Part shown: one piece after another, positions 35,985-44,114 of the stretch
Numbering within the stretch: position 1 is the stretch's first letter
How the letters are laid out: the number at the start of each line of letters is the position of its first letter
Assembly (NCBI RefSeq): GCF_024294905.1
Contig: NZ_JANCOC010000004.1
Location: 59,701-123,700, forward strand
Length of the DNA: 64,000 nucleotides
Reading direction: 5' to 3'
From: Rothia gullae
GTDB taxonomy: Bacteria > Actinomycetota > Actinomycetes > Actinomycetales > Micrococcaceae
Made by a program: the position numbers and the translations under genes
The notes under the pieces: generated by a model
Told to the model about the DNA's origin: nothing
What the model saw: the letters and a program-made list of their open reading frames with translations, nothing else
The model's database searches: none

Positions 35985-38306
35985 CTATTTTTCTGTGGGC
36001 GCACCTGTGGGCGCACCCTTGCGACTGCTCGCTTTGAGGGTTTGCAACTGGTCAAGCAGCGCCGCGCGCAGGTGGGCAGGACCGACCAGTTCGAGGGCAC
36101 CTCGGTGCGCGATGACGGTGTCGAGGATGTTCTTATCGCCAGCGCCGTGGGCGTTGTTGTAGTAGTGGATGCGCACGTACTGGGTGCGTGAAGCCTTCTT
36201 CACGTGGTGGGTGCTTCGACGCATGTACGTTGCGGTGAGAGTATCGAGCGGCTCACCGCTGGGAATGTGCTCGGTCGGGTGAATCCGCAACTCTGCGAAG
36301 GGGTTGGTCTGAGTGCTGTGCTGTTGCGCGTGCCAATGCGGGACGGTGTCACCGGTGACCGGGTGGGTACGTCCCGCACCCGCCTCCTGAATGTGGTTGA
36401 TGCGGGTGAGGCGGAAGTTACGCCAGAAAGTGGGGGTCTTATCCCCTGCCTCATTATCCGTCGCCTCACTGTTTCCCGCCTGGCTGTCGGCAGTCTCGCT
36501 GTTCCCTGCCTCGCCGGTGGCTGCGTGAGCAAAAGCCTCAGGTACCTGCGTGGATGCCTGCGCCGGTACCTCTTCACCGCGCGCTGCATAGTAGCGTTCC
36601 TCAGCGGTACGGCACCACGCATGCAGGTACATGTGGTCGCGGTGCAACACCAACGCATACGGGTCCACCAGGCGATCCGCGGCACGCTCAGAGGTGCCGT
36701 ACCCAATGGTCACGGCATTGCCGCTACTCAGAGCGGCAGTCGCCTCCTGCAACAAAGGCTCCTCCGGGGCGAAGCACAGGTGCTGAGCATAGACGGGCGC
36801 GTTCGGGTATGCGGCGGCGAGCGCCGCACGGATACTGCCCAGACGCGCATCCGCCGGGTGCAGAATATCTGCGGCAGAGAGGGTAAAGACAAGAATGGTG
36901 AGCTCAGTGTCAGTAAGGCGCGCGTAGTTCAGCAGCGTGTTTGGGGTGGCGCCGTCAAAATCTGGCAGCAGGTTAATGTAGGTGGGCTTGAGCGCGTCCG
37001 GGTCCTTGGGGTCAGACTCGAAGGGAACAGGGTTGAAAGGAGATGCGTCTACCTGAGCGAAAATCTCGGCAATGGTTTTGCCGAGGGCACGGTTCTTCTC
37101 GGTGTCCACGCTGTAGAGGGCGTTGAGCTGGTTCAACGGCATGGGTGCCTCATCGTGGGCGCTCGCCCAGCGGTCGGCACGGTGCAGACCCAGGAGCAGG
37201 TCCACAAGGTCGTCGAGGGAGTTGTTACGGTTGCGCTGGTTGATATCTGCCCAGGTGCCGGGGTCTTCGACCGCGCCGCTGTGCAGGTCGGTGAGGGTGC
37301 GCAACAGCTGCTGCTGGGCGGCGTAGCTGTCACGCTGGCGGGTAGAGGCAGCCTCCGATTCCTCGGGCGGCTCGATAACGCAACTGTAGCTGGTCGCCGC
37401 CACAGCGCTATCAATCGTGCCGTACGAGGGCACGGTGAAGGGCTCCGAAAGCGTGGAATCGGCGTTGACCTCGGCAACAATCAGGCTCTCTTCGTACCCC
37501 TCAATGCCCTCAAGCCAGTTCTTAGCGTTGAACGTCGCATTGATGGGGGTCGAATCGATACGTGAGAGCATCGTGAGCTTCTGAATGCGGCTGGCACGGA
37601 AGGTGTACTCCTTACGTGCCGCGCTCTCAGTGTAGTAGCCGACAAAATACCAGGTGCCGTAACGGTAACCAATACCGGCAACACTGACCTTCTCCTGCAC
37701 GCGGGTCGCACCGGCAGCCGTCTGATAGGTGAACGTGACCGTCTTACGCTCCGCATAGGCGGTGAACAGCTCATTCAGGTGCGGGTTATCGCTAAAGTAA
37801 ATGCGCTGAAGGGGCTCGCGGTAGGTGTGCAGGTTCTTTGCGCGCTGACACTTGCCGGTCTTCGGGTCCAGGATCTTCGCGGCGGCGAGCGCCTCATCGG
37901 TGAGGTTCTCGCTGGTCAGCGCAATCTTACGCAGGATGCGGTAGGCGTCATCCTGCAGTTCGGTGCCTTCCCAGCCGCGCAGGATGGTGTTGATGAGGCG
38001 GAACTCCTCGGCGGTGGGGTTCCAGGCGGGCAGCTTAGCGGCGTTGCTGGTTTCGAGGCGGTAGCGCTCCCCCAGATCCGTGGTCACGTGGGTGATGCGC
38101 GCGCCGGCATCACGCAGGGTCTGCTTGGCTCGTTCAAAGGCGCGTTCATGGGATTCGCTGAGGGAGCCGTTAGCGCGCGTGCTAATACCGAGCAGGGTCA
38201 GTAGCTCGTTGCGGCTGATGCCCTGGGCTCGGGTTGCGGTATCTGGTGCTTCGGCGGCGGTGGCGAGGCGGTGAAGAGTCATGTAAAGCTGAGCTGCGGT
38301 GGACAT
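35985..38306 (-). CDS. pafBC: PafB-PafC fusion, WYL-domain transcriptional regulator
   Basis: A 773-residue protein holding two copies of the helix-turn-helix plus WYL layout. The first copy begins MSTAAQLYMTLHRLATAAE and has WYFVGYYTESAARKEY; the second, from about residue 350, has the WYL-like DRLVDPYALVLHRDHMYLHAWC. In mycobacteria the separate pafB and pafC products form a heterodimer that activates DNA-damage genes independently of LexA; some actinobacteria have them fused, as here. The second half carries a low-complexity insertion (GNSETADSQAGNSEATDNE). A TATGAT element lies six bases before the ATG. Confidence 0.88.
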   Translation of the reverse strand: MSTAAQLYMTLHRLATAAEAPDTATRAQGISRNELLTLLGISTRANGSLSESHERAFERAKQTLRDAGARITHVTTDLGERYRLETSNAAKLPAWNPTAEEFRLINTILRGWEGTELQDDAYRILRKIALTSENLTDEALAAAKILDPKTGKCQRAKNLHTYREPLQRIYFSDNPHLNELFTAYAERKTVTFTYQTAAGATRVQEKVSVAGIGYRYGTWYFVGYYTESAARKEYTFRASRIQKLTMLSRIDSTPINATFNAKNWLEGIEGYEESLIVAEVNADSTLSEPFTVPSYGTIDSAVAATSYSCVIEPPEESEAASTRQRDSYAAQQQLLRTLTDLHSGAVEDPGTWADINQRNRNNSLDDLVDLLLGLHRADRWASAHDEAPMPLNQLNALYSVDTEKNRALGKTIAEIFAQVDASPFNPVPFESDPKDPDALKPTYINLLPDFDGATPNTLLNYARLTDTELTILVFTLSAADILHPADARLGSIRAALAAAYPNAPVYAQHLCFAPEEPLLQEATAALSSGNAVTIGYGTSERAADRLVDPYALVLHRDHMYLHAWCRTAEERYYAARGEEVPAQASTQVPEAFAHAATGEAGNSETADSQAGNSEATDNEAGDKTPTFWRNFRLTRINHIQEAGAGRTHPVTGDTVPHWHAQQHSTQTNPFAELRIHPTEHIPSGEPLDTLTATYMRRSTHHVKKASRTQYVRIHYYNNAHGAGDKNILDTVIAHRGALELVGPAHLRAALLDQLQTLKASSRKGAPTGAPTEK

Positions 38307-38312
38307 GATTCC

Positions 38313-38318
38313 ATCATA
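38313..38318 (-). promoter_or_regulatory. -10 element of a leaderless promoter (pafBC)
   Basis: On the minus strand TATGAT, six bases (GGAATC), then ATG. No ribosome binding site is present. Confidence 0.6.
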
Positions 38319-38429
38319 CCGTGTGTGTTCCGCAGCACTTACTTTGTGTGGGGTGGCTGCGGGAAGAATGCGCGGGTATAAAATCTCGCGGACGCGCCAA
38401 TAGCCCGGCACAAAAACCTGGCACAAAAA

Positions 38430-38470
38430 AGCCCGGCGCCCCTCCCACAATCGGGAGAAAGCACCGGGCT
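38430..38470 (-). terminator. Terminator after the small FKBP gene
   Basis: AGCCCGG pairs with CCGGGCT enclosing CTCCC/GGGAG; AAAAAA on the left gives a U tract on the minus strand. Confidence 0.65.
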
Positions 38471-38511
38471 GTGCGTCTCTTACACGAAAAACGCGAGAAC
38501 CTGGCTAGTCC

Positions 38512-38907
38512 TTAGCGGACGTCCAGCAGATCCACCACGAAAATCAGGGACTCGCCGGGCTTAATGACCGAACCAGCGCCGCGGTTACCGTACGCCATGT
38601 CGGCGGGAATCTCCAGGCGACGACGGCCGCCGACCTTCATGCCGAGCAGACCCTCATCCCAACCGCGGATAACCTGGCCAACGCCCACCTGGAACGGCAG
38701 CGGCTCGCCACGGTTCCAGGACGCGTCAAACTCTTCACCGGTGGAGAAAGCCACACCAACGTAGTGGGTGAGCACGCGGGAGCCGGGAACAACCTCAGCG
38801 CCTGCACCCTCGATCAGGTCGGTAATGACCAGCTCGGTGGGGGCGTCGCCCTCGGGGAAATCGATTTCGGGCTTTTCGCGGTCGAGGTTACGCTGACCGA
38901 AAGACAT
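38512..38907 (-). CDS. FKBP-type peptidyl-prolyl isomerase, cytoplasmic
   Basis: The ATG at 38907, after AAAGGAG, gives 131 residues. It is a single FKBP domain with GSRVLTHYVGVAFSTGEEFD, VIRGWDEGLLGMKVGGRR and the closing PADMAYGNRGAG. There is no signal peptide, so it acts in the cytoplasm on proline bonds during folding. It forms a pair with the lipoprotein FKBP gene upstream. Confidence 0.93.
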   Translation of the reverse strand: MSFGQRNLDREKPEIDFPEGDAPTELVITDLIEGAGAEVVPGSRVLTHYVGVAFSTGEEFDASWNRGEPLPFQVGVGQVIRGWDEGLLGMKVGGRRRLEIPADMAYGNRGAGSVIKPGESLIFVVDLLDVR

Positions 38908-38951
38908 GGGTGTCTCCTTTGATTGGTTCGACATACATCGAAATAGTGGGT

Positions 38952-38986
38952 GCGCCCGCCGCCTAAGCCGTATAGGCGGCGGGCGC
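38952..38986 (-). terminator. Terminator after the lipoprotein FKBP gene
   Basis: Fourteen-base perfect stem GCGCCCGCCGCCTA with its complement at 38973-38986. Confidence 0.72.
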
Positions 38987-39035
38987 GGTATAAAAATATG
39001 ACGTAAAAACGTGACGTAAAAAAGTGGGTGCCGGG

Positions 39036-40091
39036 CTACTGTGCGGTAGCCGAAGCGGTAGCTGCCGGGGTCGCAGAAGCGGTTGCCGAGGCGCTCGCCT
39101 CCGCAGCAGCAGCTGCGCTAGAAGCCGCCTGAGCACGCTGCAGGGTCTGCGGGTTCTCCTCCGCGCCCAGAATATCAACAACGAACACCAGAGTGCCCGA
39201 AGGCTTGGAACCGCCGGCGTTGTTACCGTACGCCAAATCCGCCGGGATGACCAGCTCAACACGGGAGCCGACCTTCTTGCCCTTCAAACCCTGAGTCCAG
39301 CCCTTGATAACACCCTGCAGGGAGAGACCCGTCGGGGTGGGAGCGTCATAGTTGCCGTCGAAGACCTTACCATCGGAGTACTGCACGCCAATGTAACGCA
39401 CGTACACGGTATCAGTTTCCTTGACCTCAGCGCCCTCGCCCTCAATGAGGTTCTTCGAGACAAGCTCAGTGTGCTCCTGCTTGGTGTCGGGCAGCTTAAT
39501 ATCAGCCTTGCCGGTGGACTCATCCAGAGTGAAGGACGGCAGCGACGGGTCAGCCTCAACCGCCTTACCGGTTGCGTACTTGGGCAGCTTCGTCTTCACG
39601 GTGTACACCTCAACGTTAGTTGCGGTGCCGGGCGAAGCGGTCGTAGTGGTCACGCCCGCGGTGCTACGCTGCTGCAGAACGTTGGTGGTGTACGAGAAAG
39701 AACCGCCAACCTTAATCTTCTTCAGGGTTTCGTACACCTGCGGTGCAGCCTGCTTCAACTGATCGTTAATCGGCAGCAGAATCGGCTCGCTGGAATAAGT
39801 GGAACCGTTAAGCTTGCCGTCGGTGCCCTTGAACACAGCAGCCTCAACAAGCACGTAGTCACCATCGTTGATGGACTCGCCGTTACCTTCCTCAATCACG
39901 TATGCGGAGGGGCTAGAAGCGGCGAAGGGAGTCGCGAAGGACGCCTCAGGCTCAGCGGTCGCGTTCTTCAAGGTGTACTGCACCTTGGACAGGTCGCTGT
40001 TGGAATTGGACTGTGCGCCACATGCAGACAGTGCGAGCGCAAGAGCAGCCGCGCTGGCACCGAAAATAGTGAGCTTAGAGCGTTTGGTCAT
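39036..40091 (-). CDS. FKBP-type peptidyl-prolyl isomerase, lipoprotein
   Basis: The ATG at 40091, after GAGGAT, gives 351 residues with a lipoprotein signal (lipobox LALSAC, Cys near residue 23), so the protein is anchored to the outer face of the membrane. A degenerate FKBP-like domain (about 70-160) is followed by a complete one (about 210-310, with VIKGWTQGLKGKKVGSRV). The last 35 residues are almost all Ala, Ser, Thr and Gln, perhaps a flexible wall-spanning tail. Confidence 0.9.
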   Translation of the reverse strand: MTKRSKLTIFGASAAALALALSACGAQSNSNSDLSKVQYTLKNATAEPEASFATPFAASSPSAYVIEEGNGESINDGDYVLVEAAVFKGTDGKLNGSTYSSEPILLPINDQLKQAAPQVYETLKKIKVGGSFSYTTNVLQQRSTAGVTTTTASPGTATNVEVYTVKTKLPKYATGKAVEADPSLPSFTLDESTGKADIKLPDTKQEHTELVSKNLIEGEGAEVKETDTVYVRYIGVQYSDGKVFDGNYDAPTPTGLSLQGVIKGWTQGLKGKKVGSRVELVIPADLAYGNNAGGSKPSGTLVFVVDILGAEENPQTLQRAQAASSAAAAAEASASATASATPAATASATAQ

Positions 40092-40251
40092 AGTGTTATC
40101 CTCTGGGATTTTCTGTGAGAGTGGGGCGTGTGAGTGCCCGTGTGTCACAGAACAGTTTACAGGTATAGGTTTAGCTGTTTTATGCTACGGCACGTAGCTG
40201 TGTTCAGGCTGTGTAGCGGCGCGGGGTGCGCTGGGATTTTAGCAGGGCTGT

Positions 40252-41724
40252 TTAGCAGGGCGGCGGGAATGCCGTCTCCTGATGCTGACGCGCCTTAGAC
40301 GCCAACAGGCTCAGCACCTCCTCCAGCTCCTCGCTGCCGGTAGCGAACGGGTCCTTACACACCAGCGTGTGCTGCGGGTAGGCGTTGAGTTTCAAATGCA
40401 CCCAATCCACGGTGAACTGCTCCCCCGCCGCAACCGCCGCATTAATGAAACGCGAACGCTGCAGAGCGCGAGTGTTCGGTGGCTGAGTCTTCGCCGCCTC
40501 CGCAGCACCCTCAGGCAGGATGCGCTTGACCGCACCGCGACGAACCAGCGCGTGGAAGACGCTACGCTCCGGGTCGATGTCGTGGTACGCCAGATCCAGC
40601 TGACGGATGCGGGCGTTCGCATAATCGGCAGGCTGACCAGCCGCGCGGGCGCGGGCAATATATGCGTCCAGAAGCTTCTTCTTAATCGCCCAGTCAATCT
40701 CAGTGTCAATGCTGCTGTAGTTGCTGGACTCGATAGCATCCAGGGTGCGTTGCCACAGGTCCAGGGCGTATTCCACGTGGTGGTGGTGCGCGCCGTACTG
40801 CTGCACGTACTGGCGTGCCGCATCCAGGTAGTGACGCTGAACGCTCAACGCCGTGTAGTGCTTACCATCCGTGGTTTCGAAGGTCGCGGTGCCGGTCAAA
40901 TCGTGGCTGATAGCGCGTAGAGCCGCCGGAACAGACGCAATATCCAGGCTCGTGACCGGGAAGCGGTCCTCCAGCATGCGTAGCACCAGGTCGGTGCTGG
41001 CAATCTTCAGCAGGGTCGTCGGCTCCGCCATGTTCGAATCACCGTTAATGACGTGCATGCGGCGGAACTTCGAAGCGTCCGCGTGCGGCTCGTCGCGGGT
41101 GTTAATGAGCGGGCGAACGCGCGAGGTTGAGGTGGATGCCGCCTCCCAAATATGGTCGGCACGTTGAGAGAACGAATACGAAGGCACACCCGTGCTGGAC
41201 GCCGGGTCGGTCGAACCGGGCACCGGGCCGCCGTTCGGGTGGGTCTTACCGGCGCCGACCAGAATCTGGCGGGTCACCAGGAACGGCACGAGCTGCTTAA
41301 TCAGGTCGTTGAACTGCAGTTTGCGGCTGATCAGGTAGTTCTCGTGGCTGCCGTAGGAGTTGCCCGCCGAATCCACGTTGTTCTTGAACAGGTATAGTTC
41401 ACCGTCGAGGGGGCGGCCCTCCGAGCCTGCGAGCAGGCGCTTGCGGGCGGTACGCGCCAGATCAGCGAAAAGTAGCTCACCGGCGCGTTCCTGGGCGAGC
41501 AATTCGTCAATGCTGCCGCATTCGGCGGAGGCGTACTCGGGGTGTGAACCCACGTCAAGGTAGAGCCTACCGCCGTTGGGCAGGAAGACGTTCGTTGAAC
41601 GCCACTGATCCAGGACGGGCTTGAAAAGGGCGGCGGCGGACTCTTCGATGCTCAACCGACCGAGCCCGTGCGGGACGTAGCTGAGCCCGAATTCGCTTTC
41701 AATGCCGAAAATACGGTGTTCCAT
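40252..41724 (-). CDS. pafA: Pup-protein ligase PafA
   Basis: A 490-residue glutamine-synthetase-like enzyme that uses ATP to link the C-terminal glutamate of Pup to target lysines. The opening MEHRIFGIESEFGLSY carries the first nucleotide-site glutamates, and NTRDEPHADASKFRR, DSAGNSYGSHENYL and YALDLW are PafA marks. It ends about 20 residues after the usual core. Its start is 29 bases after pup; no prcBA genes intervene. Confidence 0.96.
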   Translation of the reverse strand: MEHRIFGIESEFGLSYVPHGLGRLSIEESAAALFKPVLDQWRSTNVFLPNGGRLYLDVGSHPEYASAECGSIDELLAQERAGELLFADLARTARKRLLAGSEGRPLDGELYLFKNNVDSAGNSYGSHENYLISRKLQFNDLIKQLVPFLVTRQILVGAGKTHPNGGPVPGSTDPASSTGVPSYSFSQRADHIWEAASTSTSRVRPLINTRDEPHADASKFRRMHVINGDSNMAEPTTLLKIASTDLVLRMLEDRFPVTSLDIASVPAALRAISHDLTGTATFETTDGKHYTALSVQRHYLDAARQYVQQYGAHHHHVEYALDLWQRTLDAIESSNYSSIDTEIDWAIKKKLLDAYIARARAAGQPADYANARIRQLDLAYHDIDPERSVFHALVRRGAVKRILPEGAAEAAKTQPPNTRALQRSRFINAAVAAGEQFTVDWVHLKLNAYPQHTLVCKDPFATGSEELEEVLSLLASKARQHQETAFPPPC

Positions 41725-41753
41725 GATGCTGACCCGGCGCGCAGGTGCGCCGG

Positions 41754-41948
41754 TTACTCGCCGCCCTTCTGGACGAAGCCGGTGACGAAGTCTTCAGCGT
41801 TCTCAGCGAGCAGGCCGTCAATTTCGTCGAGCAGGTCGTCGACCTCGCTCACGTCAGAGACAACGTGGGAGGCGGCGAGGGTCAGTTCCTGCTCCTGCTC
41901 GGCTGCGGTGGTTTCGGTCTGCTGTGCGCTGATGCGTTCGCGGCTCAT
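41754..41948 (-). CDS. pup: Prokaryotic ubiquitin-like protein Pup
   Basis: A 64-residue, largely disordered acidic protein ending GFVQKGGE, so the C-terminus is already glutamate and needs no deamidation by Dop before ligation. The helical PafA/ATPase-binding segment is SEVDDLLDEIDGLLAEN. AGGAGAG precedes the ATG. Confidence 0.97.
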   Translation of the reverse strand: MSRERISAQQTETTAAEQEQELTLAASHVVSDVSEVDDLLDEIDGLLAENAEDFVTGFVQKGGE

Positions 41949-42143
41949 GGTTCTCTCCTCAAGGGGTTTTCGGTTGTGGACAAATAAGTTTTTAGTGGGG
42001 TCGGGTGCGGGGTGTCAGGGTTTGGGTACCCGAACCTTCCTGCATCCTACCTGTGGGTTATGTGGTTTTTACTCTTCCGAATGGGGGTATTCGCCCCGGG
42101 GAAGAATATGATTTTATGTGGGTTTGGTGGTGGTGAGGTGCTA

Positions 42144-43955
42144 CTAGCGCAGGCGGTTCAGCAGCTCATCCGAATGGTTCACCTCATCCAGCAGCGGCTC
42201 CACCTGTGCGGCACCGTACCGGGTCGGCTCCAGCATCGTAAAACGAGTCAGATCCTTCGAATACCTGCCACGGCAGGACACCGTATCCCAGTTAATACCC
42301 AGAATCTCCTCCGGCCAACGCGCCATCAACGTGCCACGCAAAAACGCGCGCGTCTCACGCGGCGGCTCAGTCGTCGCACGCTCAATCTGCTCCGCAGAGA
42401 ACAGAGTACGCATACGGCCACGCGCCACCAGACGGTGATACAGGCTCTTCGACGGGTCAATATCAGCGTACTGCAAATCCAAAGCCTTCAACTTCGGATT
42501 CGCATAATCTACGCCCTGAGCGACATAACCGCGCACCAGCGCATACTTCGCCACCCAATCCAGACGATCCGCCAGCGAGAGCGGGTTGGTTTCCAGAGCA
42601 TCCAGAACCTCACCCCACAGATCAAGGATCTGCGCGGTCGCTGCATCCACACCCGCCGGGTTCGACTCCTCGTGCGCACGGGAAGCCTCATAGTATGCGC
42701 GCTGAATCTGCAGGGCACTTGCCGAACCACTCGTGGACACCGGGCTCGGCAGGGTCGCCGAAGACGGCGCCAGCGGCAGCTGAACCGACAGCGACAAATC
42801 GTGGCTGACCGCGTGCATCGCCGCCACCGGATCAGACAGGCGCACACCCGGCAGCGCGGGGTGCTGCTCGCTGTGCGACTCAATCAGGTTCATCACCAGC
42901 GCCGCCGTACCAAACTTCAACAGGTTCGAATAGTGCGACATGTTCGCATCCGCCGGAATCACGTGCAGGCGGCGGTACTTCGACTCATCCGCATGCGGCT
43001 CATCGCGCGTATTCACAATCGGGCGGCGAATCGTGGTCTCCAGACCAATCGTGCGCTCAAAGAAATCAGCACGCGAACTAATCTGAAAACCCGGAACCTC
43101 ACCGTGCGTACCAATACCCACACGGCCCGCACCCGTAAAAATTGCGCGGGTCGCAAAGAACGGCAGGAGCGCCTCCGCAACCTGCTCAAACGGAACATCA
43201 CGGCTAATCAGGTAGTTTTCGTGGGCGCCGTACGACTGGCCCTTCGAGTCGGTGTTGTTCTTGTACAGCTTCACCTGCGGCAAATCCTGCGCGTGGTTGC
43301 CCAGCTCCACCAGCGACTCGTACGCCAGCGCGTCACCGGCAGCGTCATAGAGCACCGCGTCGGCGGGGGTCAGAACCTCTGGCGAGGAATACTCCGGATG
43401 CGCATGATCCACATACAGGCGCGCACCATTGGGCAAAATCGCGTTCATGGTCACGCGGTCCCAGTCCAGACGCTCCGGGAAACCACCGCGGCCGTGCACA
43501 CCGGCGAGCGCATCCAGGGCGCTACGCGGCTCGGCGGGCTCACCCGGTGCCTGAACGCCCGCCTCACGCATAATCTCCAGGGCGATGTCTTCGCTGGTCA
43601 GCTCGGTGCGGGTGTGCGTCATCTGGCTCGAGTGGGCGGTGGATGCGTCCTGAACCTGACCGAACGCATCACGCAGCGGCGATTCGGACTCACCCAGCCA
43701 CTGACCCTCGGGGGTGGCGGTCGAGTAGTTCTCTGCCTGGCGTGCCTGCTCGGCGGTCAGCTCATCCGCCAGGGCGCGGCGCTGCAGTTCCTCGCGGAAG
43801 GCGGCGCCGCGGCGGAAGGCGAGCTTGGCGTAGGTGTTGACCACCAGTGCGGACAGCACGGTCGGGTTGGTGCCCGGCGCGGAGGGGGCGATGACGCCGT
43901 ACTCGGTTTCGGCACCCATAATGCGGTGTACGCCGTAGCTGGGGGTGGAGTTCAT
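42144..43955 (-). CDS. dop: Depupylase Dop
   Basis: A 603-residue homologue of PafA with the Dop-specific opening VHRIMGAETEYGV and the long flexible loop near residues 40-85. NTRDEPHADESKYRR and DSKGQSYGAHENYL are present. Dop removes Pup from modified proteins; because Pup here ends in Glu, deamidation is not needed and depupylation is its likely role. AGGAG lies before the ATG. A serine-rich insertion (about residues 405-425) is unlike most relatives. Confidence 0.95.
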   Translation of the reverse strand: MNSTPSYGVHRIMGAETEYGVIAPSAPGTNPTVLSALVVNTYAKLAFRRGAAFREELQRRALADELTAEQARQAENYSTATPEGQWLGESESPLRDAFGQVQDASTAHSSQMTHTRTELTSEDIALEIMREAGVQAPGEPAEPRSALDALAGVHGRGGFPERLDWDRVTMNAILPNGARLYVDHAHPEYSSPEVLTPADAVLYDAAGDALAYESLVELGNHAQDLPQVKLYKNNTDSKGQSYGAHENYLISRDVPFEQVAEALLPFFATRAIFTGAGRVGIGTHGEVPGFQISSRADFFERTIGLETTIRRPIVNTRDEPHADESKYRRLHVIPADANMSHYSNLLKFGTAALVMNLIESHSEQHPALPGVRLSDPVAAMHAVSHDLSLSVQLPLAPSSATLPSPVSTSGSASALQIQRAYYEASRAHEESNPAGVDAATAQILDLWGEVLDALETNPLSLADRLDWVAKYALVRGYVAQGVDYANPKLKALDLQYADIDPSKSLYHRLVARGRMRTLFSAEQIERATTEPPRETRAFLRGTLMARWPEEILGINWDTVSCRGRYSKDLTRFTMLEPTRYGAAQVEPLLDEVNHSDELLNRLR

Positions 43956-44114
43956 GGGGTTCTCCTGAAAAAATCTATACCATCTAAAGGCTTTGGACCT
44001 GCGGTAATGCTGGGGTTGATGCGGGATAAGCGCGGGTGTGGGCTGAGCGTGCGGTTGACTGGGCGCACAGCTTAGTGGGCGCGCGCCGTCCGACTCATGG
44101 TGCGGGCGCGCGGT

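Noticed and set aside
42012..44075. A 687-codon open frame opposite dop
   Set aside because: Same shadow effect; dop on the minus strand has all family motifs.
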